DNA of 64,000 nucleotides from Eopsaltria australis (lineage: Eukaryota > Chordata > Aves > Passeriformes > Petroicidae): contig JAVTVJ010000513.1 of NCBI GenBank assembly GCA_034509425.1, forward strand, positions 782,157 through 846,156, written 5' to 3'. The translations under genes and the position numbers were made by a program. Positions 23,611-35,692 of the stretch are shown one piece after another. Positions within the stretch are counted from its first letter, which is position 1; each line of letters opens with the position of its first letter. The notes under the pieces were generated by a model, which worked only from the letters and a program-made list of their open reading frames with translations, was not told where the DNA came from and did not search any database.

Positions 23611-23972
23611 TGATGCCTGATGGGGTAATTCAAATTTTACTCTGCCTGTGATCTTTTGCGAGAAAAATAGGCCATGCATGGGCTTCTTTCTCTGTTAGGA
23701 CAGTTGGAAGAGAAGAAGTAATCTGGCTCCAGAGTGCAGTCACAGAACAAACAAGGATTGAATCTGGAAATTTGGGATGGGTTTTATGGGAAAGGTTAAA
23801 TTGTAACACATGTGTAGCAACTGTGTATAAGCAACACAATTGTAGGATCAGGTGTCCACCTAAGGTTAGGAGTTATCCCCTGCTGGACCTCAGGGCTCAA
23901 TAACTGGTGGCCCATTTAATACCAAATTAGTGTTAAGGAGTCTTATTCTGATATTTTGGAGATTTGTTTACA
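23611..23972 (+). mobile_element. Solo LTR at the cassette C / array junction
   Basis: It starts TGATGCC and ends TTTACA, and is colinear with 734-1093 and 50636-51000. The polyadenylation region reads CAATAACT here, so AATAAA is lost. The TTAAGGAGTCTTATT tail is conserved. Confidence 0.6.
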
Positions 23973-24775
23973 GTGAGGCCTCACAGAACTAAGGACACAA
24001 CTGTGGCACTGTGGGGCTGCATGGAACCAAAATCCATTTTAACACAGCAGGGCCACATGGAACCACGTGTGACAGTGCAGCGTCCCACAGAACCAAGGTG
24101 TCCATTGCGATACTGCAGAACCTCATGGACTCAAGGTGACCGTGTTATACAACAGAACTTCATGGAACCAAGGGTCCATTGTAGCATGGCAGGGCCTCAT
24201 GGAATCAAGGGGTCCACAGTGACAGTGAGGGGCTCCATGGGATGAAGGGTCCATGCTGGCATTGTGGAACCAAGGACGCCATTGTGAGCCAGTGGGGCCT
24301 CATGGAACCATGGAGACCATTGTGACACTTTGAGGCCTCGTGGAACCAAAAGGCCTTTTTGACACTGTGGGATCTCACAGAACCAATGCTCAATTGTGAC
24401 ACTGCAGGGACCTTTGGAATCAAGGAGACCATTGTGACACTTTGCAGCCCCATGGAAGCAAGGAGCCATTGTGACACTATTAGGTCATGTCAGGCCAAGG
24501 GGCAATTGTGGCACTGTGTGGCACCATTGAACCAAGGAGAGCATTGTGAAACTGCAGGACCTCATGGAATCATGGAGATCATTGTGACACTCTGCGGCCT
24601 CATGAAACCAAGGGGCCATTGTTTCACTGTGCAGCTCCATGGAACCAAGGAAACCATTTTGACACTGCAGGGCTTCATGGAAACAAGGGGCCAGTGTGAC
24701 ACAGCGGGGCCGTGTGGAACCAAGGATCCAATATGACACTACCATTGTGACACTGTAGGGCTCCATGGATCCAAG
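23973..24775 (+). repeat. 37-39 bp minisatellite, array 4
   Basis: About 21 units run from the LTR 3' end to the start of ~190-bp satellite sequence. Its end (GGATCCAAGGGAACAGG...) is shared with arrays ending at about 31860 and 43765. Confidence 0.9.
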
Positions 24776-25740
24776 GGAACAGGTAACAGGTCTGGTTGGC
24801 TTGGACTGATGGCTCAACTGACCTTGACATGTCAAGGGTCTCTTCTCATGTGCCCCTGAGACACTGGGGCTCTGGGCTTTCCTTGAAATGGAGAAGAACC
24901 ATCCCTCCTGCCCATGCACCCATGGCCAAAACTGGTACTTCTCCTCCAAAACTCCCTATATGGAATGGTTTCTGCCAGGGAAAAGCTGCCAGGACAGACA
25001 GCTCTGGCTGGCCTTGGCCTCTGGTGCCTGCCTCTAACCTGGCCCTGAAACACTGGGGCTCTGGGCTTTCCTTCCTCTGGGAAAGAAATGGCCTTCTGCT
25101 CATAGTCTAAGAAACTGAGCAGAGGACAAGGCCAGCTAGACCTGTGTCTTGTAGAAGCTTTTGTCTGACAGCAATCCTTGGATAGATGGAATTTTGGAGG
25201 CCAAATTCCAATTTTGGCCATGGGCACCTGGAGAAGAAGGATGGCTCTTTTCCATAGGAAGGAAAGCAGAGCCCCAGTGTTTCAGGGGCAGATAAGTGAT
25301 AGCCAGAGAGGGCCAAGGCCAACCAGAGCTGTCTGTCCTGGCAGCTTTTGGCTGCGAGAAATCCTTGGATTGATGGAATTTTAGGAGGCAGAATCTCAAT
25401 TTTGGCCATGGTCCCTGGAGGAGAAGGAGGGTTCTTTTCCATAGGAGGGAAGGAACAAAGCTCTGGTGTTTCAGGGGCAGATGAGAGGTGACCACCAGAG
25501 GCCAAGCCCAGCAAGAGCTGGCAGGTTTTGTCTGGGAGATACTTTTCATATAGCGATTTTATTAGGGGGAGTAGCAATTTTGACCATGGGCACCTGGAGG
25601 AGAAGGACAGCTCTTTTCCATAGGAAGGAAAGCACAGAGCCCCAGTGCTCCAGGGGCTGATGAGCAGCAGCCCTCAACAGGCCAAGATCAGCCAGACCTG
25701 TCAGGCGGCCCCTGGGAGGCCAAGCCAGCCAGACCTGTTC
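24776..25740. repeat. ~190-bp satellite, head-to-head around 25110
   Basis: Units at 24776-25105 are in plus orientation (GCCCCTGAGACACTGGGGCTC, then CATGGCCAAAACTGG). From about 25130 to 25740 three units run in minus orientation (CCAATTTTGGCCATGGGCAC, then TTTTCCATAGGAAGG). Orientation flips over roughly 30 bp near 25105-25135. Confidence 0.85.
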
Positions 25741-26135
25741 CACGTTCCCTTGATTTGACGAGGCCCCACAGTGTCACAATGTTCTCCTTGCTTCTGAAGT
25801 GTCACAATGGCCCCTTGCTTCCAGGAGGCCTTGCAGGGTCACAATGGCCCTTTGGTTCCATGGGGCCCCAAAGTGTCACAATGATGACATTCCATGGTGA
25901 TTCCATGATGATTCCATGGGGCCTTGCAATGTCACAATGGTCTCCATGGATCCACGGTGCCCTGCAGGATCACAATGGCCCTTTGGTTCCACCAGGCCCT
26001 GTAATGCAACAATGGCCTCTTGGTTCCACAAAGCCCTGCTGCTTCACACTGGCCCCTTGGGACCATGCGGCCCCACAGAGCCACAATGATCCCCTTGGTT
26101 CCAGAAGGCCCCCAGAGTGTCACCATGGTCTCCAT
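25741..26135 (-). repeat. 37-39 bp minisatellite, array 5 (inverted)
   Basis: About ten minus-oriented units. With array 4 and the inverted satellites it makes a rough mirror image around 25110. Confidence 0.9.
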
Positions 26136-27165
26136 AGGAAGAAAACCACAGAGCCCTAGTGTTGCAGGGGCAGATGAGGGGCAGTGACCAGAGGCCAAGG
26201 CGAGCCAGTCTAGATGGTACTGGCAAATTTTGTCTGGGAGCAATCCCCAGATATAGGGAATTTTAGAGGTAGTATACAAATTCTGGATGTGGACACCTTG
26301 AGGAAAAGGACAGTTCTTTTCCATAGGAAGGAAAGCATGGAATGTCGGTGTTTCAGGGGCAGATGAAAGGTGACCATTAGAGGCGAAGGTCAGCGAGTCA
26401 TCTCTGTCCTGGATGCTTTGGTCTGAAAGCAACCCTTGGAAATAGGGAATTTTGGAGGTGGAATCCCAATAATGGCCATTTCTGTGCTGATACAGACAGT
26501 TCTTTTCCACAGGAAGGAAAGCACCAAACCCCAGTGTTTTGAAAGAAGGCAAGAAGCAGCCCCCAAGAGGCCAAGGGCAGTCAGACCTGTTTGTTCTGGC
26601 AGCTTTCACTTTGGAGCAACCCCTGGATGTGCGGAGTTTCAGAGGTGGAATCCCAGTTTTGACCATGGGAACCTGGTCAATGTGGATGGTTCTTCCCATA
26701 GGCAAGAAAAGCGTAAAAAGTTGTTTTTGTAGAAGAGAGGTGGCCACCATAGGCCAAGGCAGCCAGACCTGTCTCTCCTGGCACCTTTCACCTGGGGCAA
26801 TCCTTGGATATAGGGAATTCTGAGGCAGATTCCCAATTTCGGCCATGGGCACCTGGATGTGAAAGGTTTTTTTCCATAGGAAAGAAAAGCACATGGTCCC
26901 AGTGTTTCAAAGGCAGATGAGAGGTGGCCCCTGGGAGGCCAAGCCAGCCAGATCTGTGTGTCCTGGCAGATTTCATCTGGAAACAATCTTTGCATAAAGG
27001 AAATTTGGAGGAGGAATCCCACTTTTGGCCATGGGACCCTGGATGGAGATGACCAGGTCTTCTCCACAGGAAGGAAAGCCCAGAGCCCCAGTGCTTCAGG
27101 GGCTGATGAGCAATGGCCCTCAACATGCCAAGGTCACCCCGAGGGGGCCCAGCCAGCCAGGGCTG
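26136..27165 (-). repeat. ~190-bp satellite, about five units (minus)
   Basis: Successive units start near 26136, 26330, 26510, 26700 and 26890, each with CATAGGAA...AAAGC, CCCAGTGTTTCA..GGCAG and GGGAATTTT..GGTGG landmarks. Divergence between units is substantial. Confidence 0.85.
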
Positions 27166-27440
27166 TTCCATGTTCCCTTGGTTCCATCAGGCCCCACAGT
27201 GTCACAATGTTCTCCTTGGTTCTGAAGTGTTGCAGGTGCTGACTGACACCTTGCAGTGTCACAGTGGCTTCTTGGTTCCACAAAGCCCTGAAGTGTCACA
27301 GTGGCCCCTTGGCTCCCTGTGGCCCCGCTGTGTCACAATGGCTCCTCTGGGACACTCTGGGCTCCACAGTGTCACCATGGCCCCTTGGTTCCATGGGCAC
27401 CCCTGAGTTCCACAATGGTCCCAATGAGCCCCGTGGTGCA
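27166..27440 (-). repeat. 37-39 bp minisatellite, array 6 (inverted)
   Basis: About seven minus-oriented units. The array ends where a cassette remnant begins (TTTGGTGCTGAGCCC). Confidence 0.85.
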
Positions 27441-28090
27441 TTTGGTGCTGAGCCCTTGAACCTCAGGGCCTGGGAGGAGATTGCACAAACCTTTCCAGGA
27501 GCCAAAGGCAGAGGAAAAACCCAAAGGGTCTCAAGGCATTGATGGGTCCCACTGAGGTCCATCCCCAACACAGGCTCCTGATGGACTCCCTGGAGGAGAG
27601 AATTGGAGGCCAGGATTGCGCAAAGCTCTCAGAGACTCCAAGGCAAAAGCAAAACCCAAAGTCCTTGGAAAAACCTGCAGCCCCTGGGAGCATTACGGAG
27701 CCCCCAGGGCCATTCCTGAGCAAGGCTCCCCTGGGTCTCCTTCCAGCAGATCCCTGAGGTCCCTGGGATGTGGGGGGGATGCTGAGGGCAGGACAAGGGG
27801 GTGACAGTGGCCAGCCTTGCTGGGGCTGTGCCAGGAGGCCCCAGGGCCTCAGGACAAGGTGTCTCCTCCCAGCCCTTGGTGGCACAGACCCTGCTGTGCC
27901 CCAGGGCACCAAGACTTGGCTTCTCTTTGTCCCCACCTGTCATCTCTGCCTCCAATTTCCTGCTCTAACTGGAACCTGGGGACACTTTCTCACTTGAGTC
28001 CCTCATTGGGACCCATTAAAAGTTCAAGAAACTTTGGAGTTTGATTGTGACTTTGAATTCTTGAGAGGTTTCCTAACAAACCAAGGCTCT
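27441..28090. repeat. Diverged OR-cassette remnants in inverted arrangement
   Basis: 27441-27560 resembles the cassette A strand (GGTGCTGAG..CC.TGAAC through a segment ending TGGGTCCCA). 27900-28080 resembles the opposite orientation (TGTCCCCA.CTGTCAT through CATTAAAA.TTCAAGAAACTTTGGAG). No receptor lies between them. They are older, shorter copies of the distal cassette block. Confidence 0.65.
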
Positions 28091-28390
28091 GCCTTCATTT
28101 CCCTCTGCTCTGGTGCAGTTCATCAGGAAGGTTTCCTGCCACAGTTATGGAGAAATATTTCAAAGAGTTTCTCAGAAATACGCATTCCTATTTAAAAGGG
28201 TGTATTTTATTAGAGAATTTCCCTACTGAAAACAGACACACTCCTCAAGTGTGTGCAGAGCCCAAGGTGCCAGCAAAGCCACTGCAGCCCTGGCCTGGGC
28301 CAGCTGTGAGGGGGGGATCCTCATCCCAAGCTGCACTGGGCCATGGCAAGGGGCTGTGGCCATGGACACTGCACTGACCCCACTGCTGGG
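28091..28390. other. No gene recognised
   Basis: Short unique sequence between the cassette remnant and a minisatellite. I see only minor ORFs. Confidence 0.4.
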
Positions 28391-28730
28391 TTTGGCTGCC
28401 AGGGACACCGTGAGGAGTTCAAGGTTCCTTGGGAACACTGGGGAGGACTGGGACAGACTGGGGGACACTGGGAACGCTGTGGGAGACACTGGGAAAACAC
28501 TGGCACATACTGGGAGTGATACTGGGGAATACTGGGACCAACTGGGGACACTGGGAACTTTGTGGGGAAGACTGGGTGACGCTGGGGCACCCTGTGAATG
28601 ACACTGGGGGGAACTGCGAGGGATTGGGAATTGACTCAGGTGTATTGGGAGGGCTTGGAGGGGCAATGCGTGTGTACTGGGCTGTACTGGGAATGAACAG
28701 GAAATGAACTGGGGAACAACTGGAGTGGGT
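28391..28730 (+). repeat. ACTGGG-type minisatellite
   Basis: About thirty degenerate units of 9-13 bp with the core ACTGGGA or ACTGGGG. It lies directly upstream of the CpG-rich segment. Confidence 0.85.
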
Positions 28731-29462
28731 CAGTGGGCTGTTCCCGCCTCCGCAGGCCTCCCATTGGCCGAAGCTCCCGCCCGTCAGAGGCCCTAAGCCA
28801 ATCAGCTCCTGGGATCGGGGCCTCGGGGCGGTGCCTCGAGGCTATTTATTTGCTTACAACTCCCGTCATGCCTCGCGCCCCACAGATTCCCCCGGTATCC
28901 GCCCCCATTTGCTCCGTAAGTGTCCCCCAGACCCTCCAGGATCCCTCAGTGCCCCCTCAGTGCCCACTCGGGACTCCCGAGAAGCGTCCCCGGACCCCCA
29001 GGTGCTCTCAACCCCACAGATGCCCGTTACAGCCACTCCTGGGACTTCATCTCCTCTCATCCCCCGCAGCCCCACAGCCCCTCATAACACAGTTCCGCTC
29101 CTAAAATTCCTGTCCTGCCCCGCGCCCTAAAGAGCCCGGTCAGAGCTCCCCAAGCTCCCCCCAGGTGCTCCCGGACCGTGTTCGTTCCCCCCGAGGAGCT
29201 GAAGTCGCGGCTCGGACGCAAAAGTGTCCCCCAAGGGCCTTCCCGGACCCCCAAACGCCCCGTTCGAGCCGCTTCCGGGACTACAGTTCCCATCATGCTC
29301 CGCGGCGCCCGTAGAGCTCCGTTACAGCCGTGACTCCATCTCCCGTCATGCCCCGCGGCACACAGAGCGCCATTGTAGCAGCGCTTCCAACTCCCGTGAT
29401 GCTCCGCGGCGCCGTTGACCCGTATTCTACCCGCGCCTACAACTCCCATGATGCCCCGCGGC
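28731..29462 (+). promoter_or_regulatory. CpG-rich segment with CCAAT boxes and five ZNF143-like motifs
   Basis: An inverted CCAAT (CATTGG, about 28762) and a direct CCAAT (AGCCAATCAG, about 28797) flank GC boxes. A TATTTATT follows at about 28843. The motif CTACAACTCCCATGATGC and variants, followed by C.CCGCGG, start at about 28855, 29281, 29334, 29385 and 29437. This matches the known ZNF143/THAP11-type promoter motif (ACTACAANTCCCAGCATGC). All sites are on the plus strand and the last four are 51-53 bp apart. The segment looks like a promoter or CpG island, but I see no convincing exon downstream before 30.3 kb. Confidence 0.6.
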
Positions 29463-30395
29463 GCAGAGAGCCCCGTCAGAGCCCCCAAGGGCCCGCCCGG
29501 ACCCCGCAGGGCCCCAAATTCCCCTCCCTGACCTCCAAGGGCCCCCCTGGACCCTCAAGGGCCGCTCCCAACCCCAGACTTTCCCTCAGGATCCCTGAGT
29601 GCCCCCCAGTGCCCACTCGGCCCCACAAGTGTCCTCCAGACCCTCAAGGAACCTCTAAATTCCCTCCCCAGACCCAAAACTGCCCCAAATGTGTCCCAGA
29701 AATGTCCCCATGAACCCCGAAGTGCCCCCGTTGAGCTCTTCTGAGAAAAATATGATAAAAAAGACTACAAAAGGTCTCAAAGTAGGACTAATTAGCACAA
29801 AGAGGGAGAAATCAATAACCAATAAAGGTGAATTAATTAATGAAGGGAATCACGTTATTTAGAACTAACAAATATGAAGTTCTTTTGTTGCAGAAAATGT
29901 ATAGATTTGTGTTTTAATATAAAAAATGGGTAATAAAATAGAAAATTATATTCTTATAAATATGAAGTAATTATAACTAATACATGTAATAATTCAATAT
30001 TAAAAATGAAGAATAAATTACATTACTAATTACGAAGAAAAAGTACATAAATGTTCTTGGGTATTTTGGGCTGTCAGTGCCAGGTGGGCGATGTCAGACA
30101 TGGTGAGGTTGGGGCTGAGGAGCAGCTTGTCCAAACAGGGTCAGCCTGCAAGGGGCTCATTCTTCTCTGTGCCCACACCTCCTAAGGACACATTCAGCAT
30201 CAACATCACTTGGGGAATGCTTCTAAAGGCTCTTCTCTGAACTGTAAAATAAAAAAATACTCACTTCATAAAAAATGCAAAAAATCATGAGGTGTTCTTG
30301 GAAATCTCCCTCCTTAAGAGAACTCCAAACTGACTCCAATCAGCTGCACAAGCCCTGGAGATGAGAAGACAACTGAAGTAAGACAAGGGGCTTTT
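29463..30395. other. GC-rich tail then AT-rich DNA; no gene seen
   Basis: 29463-29730 continues the C-rich sequence with repeated CCTCAAGG/CCCC segments. From about 29740 to 30060 it turns strongly AT-rich with no ORF of note. 30060-30395 is unremarkable. Confidence 0.5.
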
Positions 30396-30604
30396 GAAAG
30401 GGTGGGGCTCGGGGCCCTCCTTCCAATGGAAAAGAACCGTCCTTCTCATCAGAGTGTCCATGGCTGAACTGGGATTCCACCTCCAAAATTTCCTGTATCC
30501 AAGGGTGGCTCCCAGACAAAATCTGCCAGTGCCATCAAGTCTGGCTGGCCTTGGCCTCTGGTGAGTGCCCCTCATCTGCCCCTGCAACACTGGGGCTCGG
30601 TTGT
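30396..30604 (+). repeat. ~190-bp satellite, one unit (plus)
   Basis: Plus-oriented unit with AAAAGAACCGTCCTTCTCATC, CCACCTCCAAAAT and CCCAGACAAAATCTGCCAG, passing into array 7. Confidence 0.8.
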
Positions 30605-30880
30605 TTCCATTGTCACCACAGTGACAGTTCCAGGCCTTGTGGAACCAAGGGGTCATTGTGACACAGAGGGGCTCCATGGATCCAAGAGACCATTGTGACA
30701 CTGTGGGGTGTTGTGGAACCAGGGAAACCATTGAGACCCTTCAGAGCCTGGTGTAACCAAGGGGCCGTTATGACACCTCAGGGCCTCATGGAAGTGAAGG
30801 GACCACGGTGGCATTGCAAGGCCTCATGGAAGGAGAGGCCATTGTGGAACTGCAGGACCCCATGGAACCAAGGGGACATG
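30605..30880 (+). repeat. 37-39 bp minisatellite, array 7
   Basis: About seven plus-oriented units between two plus-oriented satellite blocks. Confidence 0.9.
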
Positions 30881-31395
30881 AAAAGGTGGGGCTGCCTTGG
30901 GCACCCAGAGGCCACCTGACAGATCTGGCTGATCTTGGCATTTAGAGAGCCCCTGAAACACTGGGGCTCTGGGCTTTCCTTTGTATGGAAAAAAACTCTC
31001 CTACTCTTCCTGGCATCCATGCCAAAATTGGGATTCCAGCTCCAAATTTCTCTATATCCAAGGATTGCTCCCAGAAAAAAGCTGCCATTTCTGTCAAGTC
31101 TGGTTGGTCTTCGACTCCTGAAGACCAGCACTTACTTGCTCTCCAAACCTTGAGGTTCTGTGCTTTTCTTTTTATGGAAAAGAACCATCCTTCTCCAGGC
31201 ACAAATGGCTGAAATTGGGGTTCCACATACAAAATTCTGTATATCCAAGTGTCGCTCCCAGGCAAACCTGCCAGGACAGACAGGTCTGCCTGGCCTTGGC
31301 CACTTGCAAGGTGCCATTCATCAGCCCCTGAAACCCTGGGGCTCCATGGTTTCCTTCCTGTGGAGACCATTCTGACACTGTGTAGCCTCATGGTG
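30881..31395 (+). repeat. ~190-bp satellite, about two and a half units (plus)
   Basis: Units start near 30940 and 31130. The block ends at about 31365 in a single partial minisatellite unit, with the junction TTCCTGTGGAGACCATTCTGACAC also used at 43600. Confidence 0.85.
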
Positions 31396-31860
31396 ATGCC
31401 TTTTTCCTGGTCTTAGGAAATAAAAGCTCAGACATGGTTGGAGGGTTGGGGGTCATTTACCTCGGTATTTTAATAGGATCCCATTCGATGCATCGCTTCA
31501 GCCATGCATCACAAATGTCCTCCCACCCCCCAATCGAGTATACAATTAAAGACTTTACACATTAGCATATCTAACGAGGGCCCAATAAGGGGGCTGGGGT
31601 GGGCTAACTTCTAGTTTACAGAATCTGTCCTGCTAGGGGACCTTGAGTGCTTACGACAATAGAGTGTTTGGTCTCCTAACTCTACAGTTTCTGGGCTGTT
31701 TAGTCTCCTGGCCTACTGGACACCAAGAAACCAGGCTAAAGTATCACACCCATAGCATCACAAGTGTGCATGCTAATACTTGTGGATATAGGGAACTGTG
31801 TAAAAGGTATTTGAGAGAAAAGGCAAAAAATCCTTCAGGCATCAATGGAACCAAGGGAAC
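31396..31860. other. Unassigned insert, possibly a solo LTR
   Basis: About 460 bp of non-satellite sequence splits the satellite block. It has AATAAA at about 31421 and AT-rich promoter-like stretches, but I cannot define TG...CA ends or a target duplication. Confidence 0.3.
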
Positions 31861-32335
31861 ATGGAACAGGCCTGGCTGGCTTGGCCTTCCAGGGGCTTCC
31901 TGACAGGTCCAGCTGATGGTGGCATGTCCAGGGCTGCTCCTCATCAGTCCCTGGAGCACTGGGGTTCTGTGCTTTCCTTCCTATGGAAAAGAATTGCCTT
32001 TTTCTCCACAGCCAAACTTGATACTCCCCCTAAAAAATTCCCTATGTGCAAGGGTTTCTCTCAGACAAAAGCTGCCAGGACAGACAGCTCTGGCTGGCCT
32101 TGGCCTCTGGTGGTCACCTCTTATCTGCTCTGAAACACTGGGGCTGTGTTCCTTCCTTCCTATGGAGAAGAACTCTCCTTCTCATCCAGGGGCCATGGCC
32201 AAAACTGGAATTTGACCTAAAAAATTTCATCTATCCAAGGATTGTTCCCAGACAAAAGTTGCCAGAAGCGACATGTCTGGCTGGTCTTGTCCTCTGGTGG
32301 ATTTTTTCGACTATGAGCAGAATGTTTTCATTTGC
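31861..32335 (+). repeat. ~190-bp satellite, about two and a half units (plus)
   Basis: It begins with the shared array-to-satellite junction (ACATGGAACAGGCCTGGC) and continues with plus-oriented units to about 32335. Confidence 0.85.
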
Positions 32336-33559
32336 CAACACCTGGGAGAGGGCCCAGAGATCTCCCAAGGTGGAGTTAGGATGCCTCAAGCACATGACCA
32401 CTATATAGGGACAAAGGAGCTCTGTGCTCAGTGGAGTGGTGACTGAGGACAGTGGAGGAGAGCCCTGGGAGGGATTGAAGGGTGATTTCAGAGATGGTGA
32501 ATCCTATTGACATAGTAGAGAACAGCCAGAGAAAGAAAGAATTAATGCCATGTACAGCTGGGGAGGTGATGACTAGATAAAAGGAGAAACGGATTTCAGT
32601 CCCAGGGCAGGGCTGTGGTGCAACACGTCCCCCAGAACGAGTCTGGAGCAGCCCAAGGCTTTGTGTGGCCAGGCAGAGGCAGGCAGGATGCAGAGCTGTC
32701 AGCAAAGGAAGGGGCCAGCCAGGTGGGGCAGCCAGGGCATGAGGACAGCCTGCAGGGACAGAGGCGCAGGGCAGGGACACCGTAGCACAGCCTGGGCTGC
32801 AGAGGCCACAGCCATGGGCAGCAGCTGCAAGGCCCTGCCAGAGGCAACTCCTGCAGCACTTTGGCCATGGCTGCTGGCCCTGGGCGTGAGGCATGAGGAG
32901 GAGACAAGTGAGCCTTGCTGTGCTGGGGCCGCATTGCCTCCTTGTCCCTGCTCAGCAGCCTGGCAGGGGCCGCCCCATGGTGCTGCCCTTGCCATTGCAC
33001 ATGGCCACATGGCAGTGGCCCGGGAAGAGGCCTGAGCAATGAGGGAGGGACAGGATGTGCCTTGCCAGGGGCTGGGGCTCAGGCCTTGGCCCTTTGCATT
33101 GCTCAAACACATCCAGCTTTGCTCAGCATCACAGACACCTTTGCCTTGTTTGTCCCCAGCTGTCATCACTGCCTCCAGTGTTCTGCTCTAACGGGAACCT
33201 GAGGACACTTGCTCACTTGTGTCACCCAGTGGGACCCATTAAAACTTCAAGAAACTTTGGAGTTTGGCTGTGACTTTGAATTCTTGGGAGGTTTCTTCAC
33301 CTCCCTCAGAGGGACTGATGTTCAGGGACTCAGCACCAAAGCCCCAAGAGGGTCATTCCAGTCCTTGTGCTGTGTCTGTGCTGCTGAGCTGGGCCGGGCT
33401 CCTGGCACAGAGGCAGCTCCTGGCAACCAAGAGGAGCTTCAAAAAGCCATTTCTCCTGAGGAGCAGCTCCTCTCCCAGCCCAGCAGGGCTGAGGGCACTG
33501 CCTGCAGGCACCTGAGAGGAGTGAAGCAAAGAGAGAGACTGTAAGCAACTGGAAGGACA

Positions 33560-35640
33560 ATTGTGAGCTTACTCATGGAGAAATCTTCAGCACTTGTGAC
33601 ACAGTCAGTCTCTGGCTGCAGGGATCTTGTAAAGCTGCCCCAGGACACGACTGCTGTGAGTGTAAGGATGGCTGTGCTGCCGTTTGTGGTTTGGGGGAGG
33701 ATGTGGTGCAGAGCGGGGCTGCCCTGGGCACCGTCAGAGGGACCGGGCAGGACGGCTCCTGCTGCCAGGGACGGCTGCAGGGACAGCTGAAGGTGGGGGT
33801 GCAGCCAGGGCTGCCCAGGGCTGTCCTGCACAGCAGCTCCTGCAGCCCTCAGGGCTCTTGGCCAGCCCAGGCCATCTGCCACCTGCCAGGGGCAGCTCTC
33901 AGCCTGCCTGGCAGCTCCCCATGGCCGCTGGAGGGGAGCTGTGGGTGCAAGGAGTGACTCCTGCCAGGGCAGGTGCTGCTGCTGTGCAGAGGCTGCTGTG
34001 TGGGCCAGGGCTGCTCAGAGCTCCAGCTCATGCCCAGCTCATTTCTGAGGGCACTTTTCAGGAGCACATTCAGGCCAGGGCTTTCCTGCTTGAGTCTCTG
34101 CTTTCCTCAATCTCTGCTCCCACTTTTCCCTGCCTCAGCTTGGTGGCAATGCAAACTCAGCTGTGCAGGGCAGAGCAGGGGCTGAGGCTCTTAAACCATC
34201 CCACTGAGCATTGCTGGGACCCTCAGCAAGTGCCTGCACCTGCCCAGCCTCCAGACCCATCCAGCATCACCTTTCCATGGTGGCCAGGCCTGGGGGAGCT
34301 GTTCTTTAATCCCTGCAGCCCCCAGCAGCTGCAGGGCAGAGCTGGCCCAGGGGCTGGGCTGGGCTCTGGCAGCTGTGGCAGGGAAGGAGCCCGGGCCCAC
34401 AGGAACAGCTCCCGGCTGCGACAGCTCCAGCAGCAGAGCCATGGGCAGGGAGGGAGGGAGGAAATGCTGAGGGAAGCCCTGCTGCAGGGGACATGTGGCA
34501 CCTGCGGGCCCTGGCCTGCAGTGCAGACACTGGCCTGAGCAGCACAGCTCTTGTGTCCCCTGGCAGCCAGCACAGCCCTCAGCCCGGGGGCTCGGGGCCC
34601 TCAGTGCCCTCCTGGGCCGGCAGAGCAGCAGCAGAGATGCAGGGCATCTCTCCTGCCATGTGCCCATTCCCTGCTGCCCAGGGCCTCAGGGCCACTGTCC
34701 TGCCCTGCTGCTGCCTGGCAGGGGCTGTGCAGGGCTGGCCAGGGAAAGGCTTTTCCTCAGGGCCTGGCTCTGTCTCTCCTTGCCTTGCTCAGGTGCTGCT
34801 GGCATTGCTGAGGGGCTCTGTGGCAATGGCAGCTCCAGCTGCAGGGTCAGGCCCAGCCCTTGGGCTCCTCCTGTGCAGGGTGAGCCCAGCAATGGGGTGT
34901 CCCAGCTCCCTGCGCCCCGGGCAGCTCTGGGCAGGGCAGCCTGGGAGGCTGGCAATGAGCCCACTCTCCTCAAGCTGTGCCATGGACAGGACCCTTGGTG
35001 TGTCCTCGGGATCCATCCAAGCTGTGAGCTGCCTTCCAGGGGACACTGGGGGACAGGAGTGTCCTTGGCCAGAGTGGGGCTGAGACTCTGAGAAAGGCTG
35101 AGCCAGTTTGCTCTGCTGTGGCTCCCTCTGCTCTCAGCTGTGTCAGTTTGATTTTCAGGGGCACACAGTGACTGCCCTCGATCTCAGAATGGGCAGCTGG
35201 GGACAGATGGAGCGACAGAGCAGCTCCCCTCACCCTTCACTGAGTTACAGCCAATGCTCCTGCACTGCACAGTTCTCTCTGTTCTCCCTGGGCACAGCAG
35301 GAAATCCTCTCCAAGTGCCTTTGGTCATCACCATTCCTTAGCCCTGGGACAGGAGATGCTGCCAAGCTCCTCTGCCTCAGGAGCAGTTTGGGCTGATGGA
35401 ATCCAACCCCAGGACTAATCCCTGTCCCCATTCCCTTGACCCCACTGCTGCAGAGCACAGCTGACCCCTTGGTGTCCATGGGCAGAGCCCCTGCTGGTGA
35501 CAGCAACGGGGCCAGATCCCAGCAGAGCTCCAGGCACGGGGCTGAAAGAAGGGCTCTGAGAAATGAAAAATTGGGTGGCACCGAGAGGCAGGGGCAGGGC
35601 TGGGAGAAAGGGCTTGGACATTGCTCAGGAAAGTCTCCCC
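33560..35640. other. Diverged upstream block of cassette D; no gene recognised
   Basis: GC-rich with many CTGCTG/CAGCAG runs and long ORFs on both strands without known domains. A probable splice acceptor (CCTCCTTGAACAG) lies at 35657-35669 just before the receptor start, so the region may hold 5' untranslated exons (inference). Confidence 0.5.
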
Positions 35641-35692
35641 TGACTTGTCACTGTCTCCTCCTTGAACAGATCCCCATGGCCGGAGCCAGCAA

